A stretch of 64,000 nt of DNA from Alphaproteobacteria bacterium (GTDB taxonomy: Bacteria; Pseudomonadota; Alphaproteobacteria; Caulobacterales; Maricaulaceae): assembly GCA_016124665.1 (NCBI GenBank), contig WGNH01000029.1, forward strand, positions 1 through 64,000, in the 5' to 3' direction. The position numbers were made by a program, and so were the translations under genes. The notes under the pieces were generated by a model that worked only from the letters and a program-made list of their open reading frames with translations, did no database searches and had not been told where the DNA came from. Below, piece after piece: positions 17,194-26,943 of the stretch. Every line of letters begins with the position of its first letter. Within the stretch, counting starts at the first letter, position 1.

Positions 17194-18156
17194 TTATATT
17201 CGCACTAATGCTGACCCCCACGTCAACCCACCACCCAATGCTTCCAGCAGGCACAGGTCGCCGGATTTGATCCGGCCATCGCTTACCGCTTGCGAAAATG
17301 CGAGCGGAACCGAGGCCGCAGATGTGTTGCCGTGCCGGGCGACGGTGGAAATGACCCGGTCACGGGAAATGCCGAGCTTGTCGGCAACACCTTCCAGAAT
17401 CCGCTGATTGGCCTGGTGCGGCACAAACCAGTCAATATCGTCTATGGCGATATTTTCGCGCTCGATCAGACGCGCCATCGAATTGGAAATCTTCATCACG
17501 GCGTGTTTGAACACGGCCGGACCTTCCATCGTCAGATGGCCCGAGGACTGTGTTGAAGAAATACCGCCGCTGGTTTTCAGAAGGTCCGAATACCGGCCCT
17601 CGCAGCGCAAGTCATACCCCAGAAGACCTGTCTCTCCCTCCGATCGCTCCAGCACCCAGGCGCCGGCACCATCACCGAACAGCACGCAGGTGGTGCGATC
17701 TTCCCAGTTCAGGATCCGCGACATGGTTTCTGCGCCGATCACAAGCGCCCGGCTGAAAACGCCGCCTTTCAGCAGCCCGTCCGTGACCGCAAGCCCGTAG
17801 ATGAAGCCGGAACAGACGGCCTGGATGTCAAATGCTGCGCCATGCCGGATTCCCAATCGGTTCTGGATCAGGGCAGCTGTGGAAGGAAACACCAGATCGG
17901 CAGTCGTGGTCGCGACAACAATCAGGTCAATGTCATCAGGCGCCAGGCCAGCATCCTCTAGCGCGGCAAGCGCTGCCTTGTGGCCCAGATCGGCAGTCGT
18001 TTCGTCTTCGGCGGCGATGCGGCGTTCCGAAATCCCTGTCCGGGTCCGGATCCATTCATCATCCGTGTCCACAAAAGTCGCGATTTCGGCATTCGTCAGG
18101 ATACGTTCGGGCAGGTAGCTCCCCTGCCCGGCCACGCGTGAAATCAAACGGGTCAA
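17194..18156 (-). CDS. fabH: 3-oxoacyl-[acyl-carrier-protein] synthase III (KAS III)
   Basis: Initiates type II fatty-acid synthesis by condensing acetyl-CoA with malonyl-ACP. The 320-residue thiolase-fold enzyme has the full triad: Cys in AVCSGFIYGL (about residue 114), His in FVPHQANQRILEG and Asn in GNTSAASVPLA. The start is a TTG at 18156 overlapping the plsX stop by 4 nt (TTGA), implying translational coupling; a TTG three codons later is possible. It is encoded between plsX and ihfA. Confidence 0.95.
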   Translation of the reverse strand: MTRLISRVAGQGSYLPERILTNAEIATFVDTDDEWIRTRTGISERRIAAEDETTADLGHKAALAALEDAGLAPDDIDLIVVATTTADLVFPSTAALIQNRLGIRHGAAFDIQAVCSGFIYGLAVTDGLLKGGVFSRALVIGAETMSRILNWEDRTTCVLFGDGAGAWVLERSEGETGLLGYDLRCEGRYSDLLKTSGGISSTQSSGHLTMEGPAVFKHAVMKISNSMARLIERENIAIDDIDWFVPHQANQRILEGVADKLGISRDRVISTVARHGNTSAASVPLAFSQAVSDGRIKSGDLCLLEALGGGLTWGSALVRI

Positions 18157-19214
18157 GAGACTGCTTCGCTTATGGCTTCTTCTGCCCGGGTCAGGCGCTC
18201 GAGATTGGCTTCAATTTCTGTGAGAAAGTGACTGCCGGCAATATCAATGGCCAGCCCGAGCGCCGTGGCAAAACCTTCGCCATCGGTTCCGCCATGGCTT
18301 TTGACGACCATGCCGTTCAGGCCCAGCAATACGCCGCCATTAATGGACCTCGGATCCAGCTTGGCCCGGAGATGATCAAGACCGCCCATCCGCAGAAAAA
18401 GCGCACCGATTTTTGCGGTCAGCGAGCTGGTAAAGGATTCGCGCATCCAGTGGGCGACCAGCTTGACCGTGCCTTCTGCAGTCTTCAGCGCAATATTGCC
18501 GCTGAAGCCATCCGTGACGACAACATCGGTCGCCCCGAGCGAGATATCATCGCCCTCGACAAAGCCGTGATATCTGAAATCGATCCCGGCCTCGCGGATC
18601 AGCCGGTCAGCGGCACGAACCGTTTCATTCCCCTTCAATTCTTCCTGCCCCACATTCAACAGCCCGACCGTCGGATGGGTCGATCCGTGAACAGCCCGGT
18701 GAAACGCCTCGCCCATGATCGCGAATTCAACGAGCTGTTTGGGACCGCATTCAACATTCGCCCCCACATCCAGAACAACAGTGTGGCCGCGCGGTGTGGG
18801 CCAGCTGGCAGAGATCGCCGGGCGGTGAACGCCTTTTTTCATCCGCAGAACGACCTTGGATATCGCCATCAGTGCGCCGGTATTCCCGGCTGACACAACA
18901 ACATCGGCCTCGCCATTCTTGACCGCAGTGAGGGCGTTCCACATCGACGAGCCGCGGGACCGCCGCACGGCTTCGCTCGGCTTGTCGGTCATCCGGACTT
19001 CCGAATCGGTGTGCTGAAGTGTGATCCGCTCGCGTGCCCGCAGCGTAGCAGCCGCAATCAACGGCGCCAGCTGGGCTTCATCCCCATGCACCAGAAAACG
19101 GGCCGGGGAATCTGGCCGTCGCGCCAGAATATGGCTGATGCCCTCAATCGCAACGGACGGGCCATTATCGGCCCCCATGGCATCAACGGATATGATCGGT
19201 GCTGAGTGGGTCAT
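18153..19214 (-). CDS. plsX: Phosphate acyltransferase PlsX
   Basis: Converts acyl-ACP to acyl-phosphate, the donor for PlsY in phospholipid synthesis; a peripheral cytoplasmic enzyme. The 353-residue sequence has ISVDAMGADNGP at the N-terminus, VSAGNTGALMA, LDVGANVECGPKQLVEFA, and VVTDGFSGNIALKTAEGT near residue 240. It is coupled to fabH. The gene usually found upstream (DUF177/YceD) is absent: only about 100 nt separate plsX from the bc1 chaperone gene. Confidence 0.95.
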   Translation of the reverse strand: MTHSAPIISVDAMGADNGPSVAIEGISHILARRPDSPARFLVHGDEAQLAPLIAAATLRARERITLQHTDSEVRMTDKPSEAVRRSRGSSMWNALTAVKNGEADVVVSAGNTGALMAISKVVLRMKKGVHRPAISASWPTPRGHTVVLDVGANVECGPKQLVEFAIMGEAFHRAVHGSTHPTVGLLNVGQEELKGNETVRAADRLIREAGIDFRYHGFVEGDDISLGATDVVVTDGFSGNIALKTAEGTVKLVAHWMRESFTSSLTAKIGALFLRMGGLDHLRAKLDPRSINGGVLLGLNGMVVKSHGGTDGEGFATALGLAIDIAGSHFLTEIEANLERLTRAEEAISEAVS

Positions 19215-19320
19215 GCCTTAGCGGGTCTGGCGCTGATTGTCAGGCGCATTGATTGAACCGGCGAGACCATATCCAAAGCCGGAACCGATGCAAGGCATCT
19301 GCGCCACTTGTCGGCAGCCG

Positions 19321-19848
19321 TCAGAAATCGGCAAATTCCAGCTGTTCCACGGCATGTCTTTCCAGCAGGGGCATTGCCGAAAGACGTTCAGCGCTGCGCT
19401 GGAAATAGTCTGCAAGACGGGGAGCCTGGGGATGGTTTTCATCGTCAAGGATATTCCGCCCGATGGCGGTGGCGAGCGTGTCGCGGTCAGCCGCGTCAGA
19501 GGCCGCCGCATAACTCTTGAACCGCCCGTAGAAGACTTCGGCCATGGCGCGGATTTTCTTGCCGATACTGGTGTCACCAATCCCCATTTCCCGCATGGCA
19601 TAGTCCATGTCTTTGAAAAAGTGATCAAACAGGGCCTGGCCAGCGGCACGTCCCGCCTCGCCCTCTGCATTGAGCCGGGAGATGGTCAGAATGACATGCA
19701 GCGAGATCAGCTCGAACCGGCCCTCTGGCGTATCCGGCACACCGCCAACTGCATAGAATGCCGGCTGGCGCGCAGCCGCGACAATCCGCTCATACAGGGC
19801 CTGTGTATGGCTTTTCGCCGCGTCCCGGCGTTTCAAGAATGACAACAT
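19321..19848 (-). CDS. Ubiquinol-cytochrome c chaperone (CBP3/UQCC1 family)
   Basis: A 175-residue cytoplasmic assembly factor for the cytochrome bc1 complex. The all-helical family pattern is visible: ALYERIVAAARQPAFYA, FELISLHVILTISRL, ALFDHFFKDMDYAMREMGIG and the KKIRAMAEVFYGRFKSYAAA helix. It is divergent from bamE, with an intergenic stretch of about 100 nt that should hold both promoters. The 102 nt between its stop and plsX encode nothing I can support. Confidence 0.88.
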   Translation of the reverse strand: MLSFLKRRDAAKSHTQALYERIVAAARQPAFYAVGGVPDTPEGRFELISLHVILTISRLNAEGEAGRAAGQALFDHFFKDMDYAMREMGIGDTSIGKKIRAMAEVFYGRFKSYAAASDAADRDTLATAIGRNILDDENHPQAPRLADYFQRSAERLSAMPLLERHAVEQLEFADF

Positions 19849-19946
19849 GCGATAGACACTCCCTCTTGGCGGGGCTTGAAGCTAAGGTCAGGCTCGGCTA
19901 GGTCAACGCGGCAGAGTATCCAGAACCGGGAGTTAGGGTTTAGTCC

Positions 19947-20435
19947 ATGAAGCGCGCATTGCTATTGGCTGTTGCAGCCGGATCCATTCTTGCTGCCGGT
20001 TGCACACCTGTCCTCCGGAATCACGGCTTTGTCTATGTTGACGGCGAAGTGCCCGAAATCGTCCCGGGCGAGGATAATCAGGCCAGCGTTCTGGAACGCC
20101 TTGGCAGCCCGTCAACACAAGGCGTCTTTGAATCGACGACCTGGTATTACATGTCCGACACCCGGGAATCGCTGGCCTATCAGCGGCCGCAGACGAGCTA
20201 CCGGCGGATACTTGAAGTCCGGTTTGATGATGCCGGTCTTGTGGCTTCCGTCGAGGAATACGGGCTGGAAGACGGGCGGCGCGTGGCGCTGGTCGATCGC
20301 GAAACACCGACTCCGGGCCGCGAAATGAGCGTCTGGGAACAGTTGTTCGGCAATATCGGCAGCCTGCCCACGGAACAATTCGGTGGCGAACAGAACCTGC
20401 CCGGCGGTGCCGGCGGTCCGAGACGCGATCAGTAA
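19947..20435 (+). CDS. bamE: Outer membrane protein assembly factor BamE (SmpA/OmlA)
   Basis: A lipoprotein of the BAM complex that inserts beta-barrels into the outer membrane. The 162-residue protein has a lipobox signal (LLLAVAAGSILAAGC, Cys about residue 19). The SmpA/OmlA fold follows: VLERLGSPSTQGVFESTTWY and a strand-turn-strand segment ending EVRFDDAGLVASVEEYG. A Gly/Gln-rich C-terminal tail of about 35 residues is longer than in E. coli and is typical of alphaproteobacterial BamE. It ends at a strong bidirectional terminator. Confidence 0.92.
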   Translation: MKRALLLAVAAGSILAAGCTPVLRNHGFVYVDGEVPEIVPGEDNQASVLERLGSPSTQGVFESTTWYYMSDTRESLAYQRPQTSYRRILEVRFDDAGLVASVEEYGLEDGRRVALVDRETPTPGREMSVWEQLFGNIGSLPTEQFGGEQNLPGGAGGPRRDQ

Positions 20436-20459
20436 TTTTCCGAGTATCATAGCTACAAA

Positions 20460-20487
20460 AAAGCCCCGGTCCAAAGACCGGGGCTTT
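20460..20487. terminator. Bidirectional rho-independent terminator between bamE and hppA
   Basis: A 12-bp perfect stem AAAGCCCCGGTC (20460-20471) / GACCGGGGCTTT (20476-20487) with a CAAA loop, flanked by an A-run upstream and TCTT downstream. It serves bamE (+) and hppA (-). Confidence 0.92.
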
Positions 20488-20507
20488 CTTGTACGCAGCG
20501 ACAGCCG

Positions 20508-22676
20508 CTATTGATGCGCGATCACTGCCAGCAGCAGGAGTGCCACAATATTGGTGATCTTGATCATCGGGTTCACTGCCGGACCGGCCGTGTCCTTGTA
20601 GGGATCACCCACCGTGTCGCCTGTGACCGCTGCCTTGTGAGCTTCGGAGCCCTTCTCGTGCAGCACGCCATCGGAGTCGGTGAAGCCGTCTTCGATCGCC
20701 TTCTTGGCATTGTCCCAGGCACCGCCGCCCGAGGTCATCGAGATGGCGACAAAGAGACCCGTCACAATCACACCCAACAGCATGGCGCCGACAGCCGAAA
20801 GAGCCGGCCCCGGTCCTGCGATCAGTATGATCGCGAAGAACAGAACGATGGGTGACAGCACCGGCAGCAGCGACGGCACGATCATTTCGCGGATCGCCGC
20901 CTTGGTGAGCAGGTCAACGGCCCGGCCATAATCCGGCTTCACCGTGCCTTCCATGATGCCCGGATTTTCACGGAACTGACGGCGCACTTCCACAACGACC
21001 GACTGGGCAGCACGGCCAACCGCCATCATCGACATGCCGCCGAACAGGAAGGGCAACAGGCCACCGAAGAGAAGGCCGACAACAACATACGGATTGGACA
21101 GCGAGAAGTTCACAACATTCGCCGTAACTTCGGTGCCGCCATAAATCAGGTCCGCAAAGAAGCCTTCGCCATTCGCGGTCTCGATGAAGTGCTGGATATC
21201 AGCGGTATAGGCCGCAAACAGCACCAGAGCGCCAAGCCCCGCCGAACCAATGGCATAGCCCTTGGTCACAGCCTTGGTGGTGTTACCGACGGCATCAAGT
21301 GCATCCGTCGTATTGCGGACTTCCTCGGGAAGACCCGCCATCTCGGCGATACCACCGGCATTGTCCGTTACCGGACCGAAGGCATCTAGGGCAACCACCA
21401 TACCGGCCAGAGCCAGCATCGTTGTCACGGCAATGGCAATCCCGAACAGGCCAGCCAGTACATAGGTGGCGATGATGCCGCCAATAATGACCAGAGCCGG
21501 CAATGCTGTGGATTCCAGCGATACGGCCAGACCCTGGATGACGTTGGTGCCATGCCCCGAGACCGATGCCTGAGCCACCGAGCGCACCGGACGCTTGTCC
21601 ACGCCGGTATAGTATTCGGTGATCCAGATGATCAGACCCGTAACGGCCAGTCCGATACCGCCACAAAGGAACAGGTTCAGACCGGTGATCGCACTGCCTT
21701 CCATGATCGGGCCGAAGCCGTTCGGCAGCACATAATAGATAGCGGCTGCAACAGCGGGCAATGACAGCACGGCCGACACCACGAAGCCCTTGTACAGCGC
21801 ATTCATGATGTTGTTCGATTTGCCGAGCTTCACGAAGAAGGTCCCGATGATCGACGTCACGATACACACGCCACCAATGGCCAAAGGCAGGAACATCATG
21901 GCCGGAGCAGCAACACCTGCGAAGAAAATAGAGGCGAGAACCATGGTCGCGACAATCGTGACCGCATAGGTTTCGAACAGATCGGCCGCCATGCCGGCAC
22001 AGTCGCCGACATTGTCACCAACATTGTCAGCGATGGTCGCCGGGTTGCGCGGATCATCTTCCGGGATACCCGCCTCGACCTTGCCGACCATATCGCCGCC
22101 GACATCCGCACCCTTGGTGAAGATACCGCCGCCGAGACGCGCAAAAATCGAAATCAGGGACGCACCGAAACCAAGCGCAACCAACGCATCAATGACGACG
22201 CGCGGGTTTTCAGGCGGGAAAACTGCGGTGAGCAGATAATAGTAAACCGCCACACCCAGCAAGGCGAGGCCGGCGACCAACATACCGGTCACGGCACCCG
22301 AGCGGAACGCCATGGACAGGCCGCCAGCAAGGCTGATGGATGCGGCCTGGGTCGTCCGGACATTGGCGCGGACCGAAACCAGCATGCCAATGAATCCTGC
22401 CATACCCGATAGCACGGCACCGATGACGAAGCCGGCCGCTACGAGAAAGCCCAGCAAGAACCAGACAAGTACGGTGACGGCAACGCCGACCATCGCGATG
22501 GTCATGTATTGACGGCGAAGATAGGCATTTGCGCCTTCCTGAATCGCCGCAGCGATCTCTTTCATGCGGTCATTTCCGGCATCAGCTGCCAGAATCGACC
22601 GGCTCTGCACCACGCCGTACAGTACGGCAAGCAGGCCAGCCAGAATGACCAGTCCAAGTCCCAATTCCATATTCAT
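20508..22676 (-). CDS. hppA: Membrane-bound proton-pumping pyrophosphatase
   Basis: Couples hydrolysis of pyrophosphate to proton export across the inner membrane. I chose the ATG at 22676 (722 residues): an AAAGG lies upstream and the hydrophobic N-terminus [15 protein letters not shown] follows; the longer frame to 22799 adds an unrelated soluble segment. There are about 16 helices. The pyrophosphate-binding motif [19 protein letters not shown] and [13 protein letters not shown] are intact. [17 protein letters not shown] has Lys at the position that marks the potassium-independent subtype. It ends at the terminator shared with bamE. Confidence 0.95.
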   Translation of the reverse strand: MNMELGLGLVILAGLLAVLYGVVQSRSILAADAGNDRMKEIAAAIQEGANAYLRRQYMTIAMVGVAVTVLVWFLLGFLVAAGFVIGAVLSGMAGFIGMLVSVRANVRTTQAASISLAGGLSMAFRSGAVTGMLVAGLALLGVAVYYYLLTAVFPPENPRVVIDALVALGFGASLISIFARLGGGIFTKGADVGGDMVGKVEAGIPEDDPRNPATIADNVGDNVGDCAGMAADLFETYAVTIVATMVLASIFFAGVAAPAMMFLPLAIGGVCIVTSIIGTFFVKLGKSNNIMNALYKGFVVSAVLSLPAVAAAIYYVLPNGFGPIMEGSAITGLNLFLCGGIGLAVTGLIIWITEYYTGVDKRPVRSVAQASVSGHGTNVIQGLAVSLESTALPALVIIGGIIATYVLAGLFGIAIAVTTMLALAGMVVALDAFGPVTDNAGGIAEMAGLPEEVRNTTDALDAVGNTTKAVTKGYAIGSAGLGALVLFAAYTADIQHFIETANGEGFFADLIYGGTEVTANVVNFSLSNPYVVVGLLFGGLLPFLFGGMSMMAVGRAAQSVVVEVRRQFRENPGIMEGTVKPDYGRAVDLLTKAAIREMIVPSLLPVLSPIVLFFAIILIAGPGPALSAVGAMLLGVIVTGLFVAISMTSGGGAWDNAKKAIEDGFTDSDGVLHEKGSEAHKAAVTGDTVGDPYKDTAGPAVNPMIKITNIVALLLLAVIAHQ

Positions 22677-22845
22677 GGCGTTCAGCCTTTCGTCCCAATT
22701 CAATTTGACCGGGGAGGAAATGCTGTCTGGGCATGTTCGCGAATCAGCGAAGCACCCATCCCCCCCAAGGAAAGTGGCGGGAATATGCCCAAAGGCCATG
22801 GCGGGCGCAACACGCCCGGATGCAATGGATCAATTTACTGAAAAA

Positions 22846-23346
22846 TCAGCGTAAAAGGCGGATATCTGGCGGTGTGATCACAATCCGCTCCACCACGCCT
22901 TCGCCAAATTGCTCCGCGAGCGCAATCAACCAGACCTCCCGCATGCGGTCGACATCAATCGTGTCACCACTCTCGGCGGTCAGATTGGTGCGATGGCTCG
23001 CGCGGATCAGGCGGTCGAGGGCAATATGGGTATTGGCCTGAACATTACGGGCCTCGTTATTATGTGCGACCAAGAGGCGGGAATGAATGTAGGCATAACC
23101 CTGCAACCGGTGATCCTCGACGAGTGGAACCACAATCGCCGGCATGAAAATAACCCTTGGATTACCTTCATCCACGCCCAGTTCCTCCATGACACTGGCA
23201 TGGCTGGATGCCTGACTGCCGGCTCCCTGATTCCAGTCGATATTAATGGCGGAGCTACTGCTCGAACTGCTACTGCCACCACCTGCATAGACAGCAGGCG
23301 TGAAAAAACAGGAGCCGAGGGCAAAGGCGAGGAGAAGGTTTTTCAT
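22846..23346 (-). CDS. Secreted protein with a poly-Ser linker, function unknown
   Basis: A 166-residue exported protein. A signal peptide (residues 1-21, MKNLLLAFALGSCFFTPAVYA) is followed by GGGSSSSSSSS and a globular part of about 110 residues. The latter (IFMPAIVVPLVEDHRLQGYA, later VEAL-like DRMREVWLIALAEQFGEG) has the strand-then-two-helix order of FliL-like periplasmic domains, a weak resemblance only. It lies upstream of hppA on the same strand and downstream of thiL (24 nt after it), but there is no evidence that it belongs to either function. Confidence 0.6.
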   Translation of the reverse strand: MKNLLLAFALGSCFFTPAVYAGGGSSSSSSSSAINIDWNQGAGSQASSHASVMEELGVDEGNPRVIFMPAIVVPLVEDHRLQGYAYIHSRLLVAHNNEARNVQANTHIALDRLIRASHRTNLTAESGDTIDVDRMREVWLIALAEQFGEGVVERIVITPPDIRLLR

Positions 23347-23370
23347 GACACGGACGATACACGTCCACGC

Positions 23371-24339
23371 TCAAAAATGCGTAAATCCGGTCTCTAAAAT
23401 TTGAACGATATTGCCTTTTTCATCTCGCACGCTGACACCGCTTCCCTCTGAAATGCATCCGATATCCGTAACGGTGACACCGGCATTGCGCGCGGCAATG
23501 CGCAAAGCCTCGACCCGGTCAACCGGACAACAGAACAGCATTTCATAATCATCCCCCCCGGTGATTAGTGAAATCATTGCATCCGTGCGCGAGTCCTGCC
23601 GGGATAGCCAGTCCCGGGCCGCCGCCGACAATGGAATACTCGCAAGCTGTAGGTCGACGCAGACACCACTTGCTTTCGCCAGATGACCCGCATCCGAGAC
23701 CAGCCCATCCGAAACATCCAGCCCCGCCGTCGCGCTGGTGCGTAACGCTTCAATCAAGGCGACAGCCGGGCGCGGAAGTAGATAACGGTCATTGAGTGAT
23801 TTTCGCTCTGGCTCCGGCAGGTCAAGCGCATCAGACTGCAATCCGAGCCAGCCATCACCGATGCTGCCACTGACAAATACCCGGTCACCTGGCTGCGCGC
23901 CGCTGCGCCGGAGCGGCTGTTCCACGTCTCCAAAAGCCGTGATTGTGATCACCAGGCGGTCACCGCCACGCGTTGTGTCTCCGCCGATCAGCGGCATGCC
24001 ATAGCCTGCGGAATCCTCCGCCAGCCCGTCAACGAAGCGCTGCTGATCCCGGGCCGCCACAGTCTCTGGCCAGACGATCGACAACAGGAAGGCATGTGGG
24101 CGAGCCGCCATAGCGACAAGATCCGATACATTCACCCGCAACGCTTTGCGCGCGGCCGTGTCCCAAGGGTCATCCGTGCGGAAATGCACCCCCTGGATCA
24201 GCGTATCAGAGGTCACGACCAGACCGGATGACGGGGCCAGCAAGGCGGCATCATCTGTCAGGCCGAAAGCGCCCTCGTAATCGGCGGCAAGCGGCGCCAG
24301 TGATTGCGCGATAAACTCGAATTCGCCAATCCGGCTCAC
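23371..24339 (-). CDS. thiL: Thiamine-monophosphate kinase
   Basis: Phosphorylates thiamine monophosphate to the active cofactor thiamine diphosphate. The 322-residue protein matches ThiL: GEFEFIAQSLAP at the N-terminus, the GLTDDAALL metal site, VTSDTLIQGVHF, the RVNVSDLVAMAARP block, LIGGDTTRGGDRL and GLDVSDGLVSDAGHLA. The start is a GTG overlapping the nusB stop (GTGA), so the two are coupled. The nusB-thiL junction at the end of a riboflavin operon is a common proteobacterial arrangement. Confidence 0.95.
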   Translation of the reverse strand: MSRIGEFEFIAQSLAPLAADYEGAFGLTDDAALLAPSSGLVVTSDTLIQGVHFRTDDPWDTAARKALRVNVSDLVAMAARPHAFLLSIVWPETVAARDQQRFVDGLAEDSAGYGMPLIGGDTTRGGDRLVITITAFGDVEQPLRRSGAQPGDRVFVSGSIGDGWLGLQSDALDLPEPERKSLNDRYLLPRPAVALIEALRTSATAGLDVSDGLVSDAGHLAKASGVCVDLQLASIPLSAAARDWLSRQDSRTDAMISLITGGDDYEMLFCCPVDRVEALRIAARNAGVTVTDIGCISEGSGVSVRDEKGNIVQILETGFTHF

Positions 24340-24791
24340 CCGGCCAGGCTTCCCGGCCGGATATCGCGGGTCAACCGGTCCAGAACCGCATTGATAAACG
24401 CCACTTCCTTGTCATCAAAAAAGGCGGCAGCAAGGTCGACATAGGCATCCAGCAGTACGCGTGCGGGCGTCTCGGCGGCATGGGTCATCTCGAATACACC
24501 GCACCGCAATATGGCGCGCAGTGTGGCGTCAATCCGGTCCAGCCGCCATTTATCACTCAGGGCCGGAGCAATCTGCTGATCCAGCTGCGCCGTGACTTTC
24601 ACCGTTCCGGTCACAAGCGATTCAAACAGCGCAATATCGGCCGTCTCCGATAGCCGGTGATCAAGAAACTGCCGCATCACCCGGTCGGCCGTACTGCCCC
24701 CCTGCTCTATCTGGTAGAGTGCCTGGACGGCCGCCATCCGGGCTTCCGGCCGGGGCTTCAGTGCAGGCAGGATATCTTCGCTCATTTCCAT
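24336..24791 (-). CDS. nusB: Transcription antitermination protein NusB
   Basis: With NusE binds boxA RNA to prevent premature termination of rRNA transcripts. The 151-residue all-helical protein carries RMAAVQALYQIEQGG at the N-terminus, QIAPALSDKWRLDRIDATLR and VLLDAYVDLAAAFFDDKEVAFINAVLDRL. Its ATG shares one base with the ribH stop (TGATG). Confidence 0.95.
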   Translation of the reverse strand: MEMSEDILPALKPRPEARMAAVQALYQIEQGGSTADRVMRQFLDHRLSETADIALFESLVTGTVKVTAQLDQQIAPALSDKWRLDRIDATLRAILRCGVFEMTHAAETPARVLLDAYVDLAAAFFDDKEVAFINAVLDRLTRDIRPGSLAG

Positions 24792-25216
24792 CAGGCGGCC
24801 CCGAATTTTTCACGCAGGCGAACCATGGCCAGACAGGCGCGCGCCGCATCGCCGCCCTTGTCCTTGTCACCCGCGCGCTTCATCGCCTGATCGCGGTTTT
24901 CAACCGTCAGAATGCCATTTCCAAGCGCAATTCCCTGCAGCGTCAAATCCATCAGCGCCCGGGCGGATTCTCCGGCGACATAGTCATAATGGCTGGTCTC
25001 GCCGCGAATGACGCAGCCGAGGGCCACATAGCCATCGAACCGCGTCCGGCTCCGGACCGCGGATGCAATCGCGCCCGGAATTTCCAGCGCACCGGGAACC
25101 TCGACGATTTCCACTTCAGCATCGGCCAAGGCCGCCTGTGCGCCCTTCAGCAAGGCATCGCTGATCTCTTTATAATAGGGCGCGACAACGACAAGGATGC
25201 GCGGTTGACCATTCAT
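24791..25216 (-). CDS. ribH: 6,7-dimethyl-8-ribityllumazine synthase
   Basis: Condenses 5-amino-6-ribitylaminouracil with 3,4-dihydroxy-2-butanone 4-phosphate. The 141-residue subunit forms icosahedral or pentameric shells in relatives. Diagnostic segments are [40 protein letters not shown], and [17 protein letters not shown]. The His in the SHYD motif is the catalytic acid-base. It overlaps ribBA by the ATGA junction. Confidence 0.95.
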   Translation of the reverse strand: MNGQPRILVVVAPYYKEISDALLKGAQAALADAEVEIVEVPGALEIPGAIASAVRSRTRFDGYVALGCVIRGETSHYDYVAGESARALMDLTLQGIALGNGILTVENRDQAMKRAGDKDKGGDAARACLAMVRLREKFGAA

Positions 25217-26337
25217 GCGTCAAAATCTCCAAGCTGGATCGTCTCATGGATCGAAAGGCCATACCCCTCCAGTCCGACAATGGGTTGCGGTGCCGTTGTC
25301 AGCAAATCCATTTTGCCGACGCCGAGATCGGTCAGGATCTGGGCACCAATTCCGTATTCACGAAGCCGCCTTTCCTCGCGTTTTTCGTCGGGCTCTGTCG
25401 GCTTTGCGCCAAAACGTTCGCGGATCGCATTGAGATTGCTTTCCCGGATAAACACCATCACCGCCGGGCCATCATGCTGCGCCAGGGTCTGCATGGCGAT
25501 TTCCACAAGGCCGGAACGCCGCCCGGTTGCCGCAATCACATCATCCACGAAACTGACCTTGTGCATCCGCACCAGCGTGGGGTGGTCGGCTTCCGGTTGC
25601 CCCTTCAACAAGGCCACATGTTCGAATCCGTCCACCAGGCTGCGATAGACAACGAGTTTGAATATCCCGCCCCAATGGCTTTCGAACGGCACGTCGGCGC
25701 GGCGCTCGATGAAAAGATCATTGCGGCGGCGATAGGCGATCAGATCGGCGATCGTCCCGATCTTCAATCCATGGAGCTGGGCAAAGGCCACAAGGTCGGG
25801 CATCCGCGCCATCGTCCCGTCTTCATTCATGATCTCGCAGATCACGCCCGACGGATTGAGCCCCGCCAGCCGGGAAACATCAACCGCCGCCTCGGTATGC
25901 CCGGCCCGCACCAGAACGCCACCATCCCGCGCGACCAGCGGAAAGACATGGCCCGGCGTGACGATATCCTCAGCGCCTTTTCCGGGGTCGATAGCCGCGG
26001 CGATCGTGACGGCCCGGTCATGGGCGGAAATGCCAGTGGTTACGCCTTCCCGGGCCTCGATGGAAACGGTGAAGGCGGTCTGGTGCCGCGTCCGGTTGTG
26101 CGAGGACATCATTTCGAGCCCGAGCGCGCGCGCCCGCTCATCCGTGACCGAAAGGCAGATCAGACCACGCCCGTATCGCGCCATGAAGTTGACCGCATCC
26201 GGAGTGGCAAACTGGGCCGGAATGACCAGATCGCCTTCATTCTCGCGATCATCGGCATCGACCAGAATGAACATACGCCCGTTCCGGGCGTCTTCGATAA
26301 TGTCTTCAATCGGGGAAAGCGGCGTATCGCTGGCCAT
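25213..26337 (-). CDS. ribB: RibBA-type protein: active 3,4-dihydroxy-2-butanone-4-phosphate synthase with a degenerate GTP cyclohydrolase II half
   Basis: The N-terminal half (residues about 1-205) makes DHBP from ribulose 5-phosphate. Its active-site loop ([10 protein letters not shown]), [12 protein letters not shown] and DTAF-like [11 protein letters not shown] are intact, with HTEAAVD. The C-terminal half (about 210-374) has the GTP cyclohydrolase II fold, but the zinc-binding Cys cluster (C-x10-C-x-C) is missing, with [17 protein letters not shown] in its place, and the Arg/Tyr region YHRQEGRG-type motif is replaced by FIRESNLN. The first step of riboflavin synthesis must therefore come from another gene. 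Such degenerate RibBA forms are known in alphaproteobacteria. Confidence 0.9.
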   Translation of the reverse strand: MASDTPLSPIEDIIEDARNGRMFILVDADDRENEGDLVIPAQFATPDAVNFMARYGRGLICLSVTDERARALGLEMMSSHNRTRHQTAFTVSIEAREGVTTGISAHDRAVTIAAAIDPGKGAEDIVTPGHVFPLVARDGGVLVRAGHTEAAVDVSRLAGLNPSGVICEIMNEDGTMARMPDLVAFAQLHGLKIGTIADLIAYRRRNDLFIERRADVPFESHWGGIFKLVVYRSLVDGFEHVALLKGQPEADHPTLVRMHKVSFVDDVIAATGRRSGLVEIAMQTLAQHDGPAVMVFIRESNLNAIRERFGAKPTEPDEKREERRLREYGIGAQILTDLGVGKMDLLTTAPQPIVGLEGYGLSIHETIQLGDFDA

Positions 26338-26340
26338 GCA

Positions 26341-26943
26341 TCAATCTTCCGCTTGCATCAGGCGTGCGGCGTATCGCGCCATGAGGTCAACTTCAAGATT
26401 GACGTGTGCGCCAATCTGCAGCGCGCCAATCGTCGTGACCTGCGCCGTATGAGGAATGATCATCAGGCTGAACACATCATTATCGGCCGCATTGACGGTC
26501 AGCGATACACCATCAACGGCGATAGAACCCTTTTCCGCAATGAATTTTGCAATCGCTTTCGGCGGCCGGACATGCAAGGTCAGCCATCCGCCCGCCTCGC
26601 TCCGGTCCACGACTTCGCCGAGACCATCAACATGTCCGGTCACGAGATGACCGCCCAGCTCATCGCCCATTTTCAGCGACCGCTCCAGATTGACCTCACT
26701 GCCTTCCGTCCAGCTGCCAAGCGTGGTTCTCTGCAGCGTTTCGGGCGACACTTCGACGACATGCAGCCCGCCCGCCGGGGCCTTCGCGGTCTCGGTCACC
26801 GTCAGGCAGACGCCCGCATGGCAGATGGACGCCCCGATTTCGATCGTCGCCGGATCATACACACTTTCAATGCTGAAGCGGCGGTCCGTGCTTCCCGAAA
26901 CGGATCGGACAATTCCTTTGGCGGTAACAATTCCGGTAAACAT
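26341..26943 (-). CDS. ribE: Riboflavin synthase alpha subunit
   Basis: Dismutates two lumazine molecules to riboflavin plus a recycled precursor. The 200-residue protein shows the internal duplication of the family: MFTGIVTAKGIVRS with the N-terminal FTGI, SICHAGVCLTV, and the repeat in GHLVTGHVDGLG and SIAVDGVSLTVN. Adjacent to ribD upstream, with a 3-nt gap to ribBA. Confidence 0.96.
   Translation of the reverse strand: MFTGIVTAKGIVRSVSGSTDRRFSIESVYDPATIEIGASICHAGVCLTVTETAKAPAGGLHVVEVSPETLQRTTLGSWTEGSEVNLERSLKMGDELGGHLVTGHVDGLGEVVDRSEAGGWLTLHVRPPKAIAKFIAEKGSIAVDGVSLTVNAADNDVFSLMIIPHTAQVTTIGALQIGAHVNLEVDLMARYAARLMQAED

Noticed and set aside
19218-19670. A 150-residue minus-strand frame considered as the missing DUF177
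   Set aside because: Most of it overlaps the bc1 chaperone gene in another frame and it shows no DUF177 motif.
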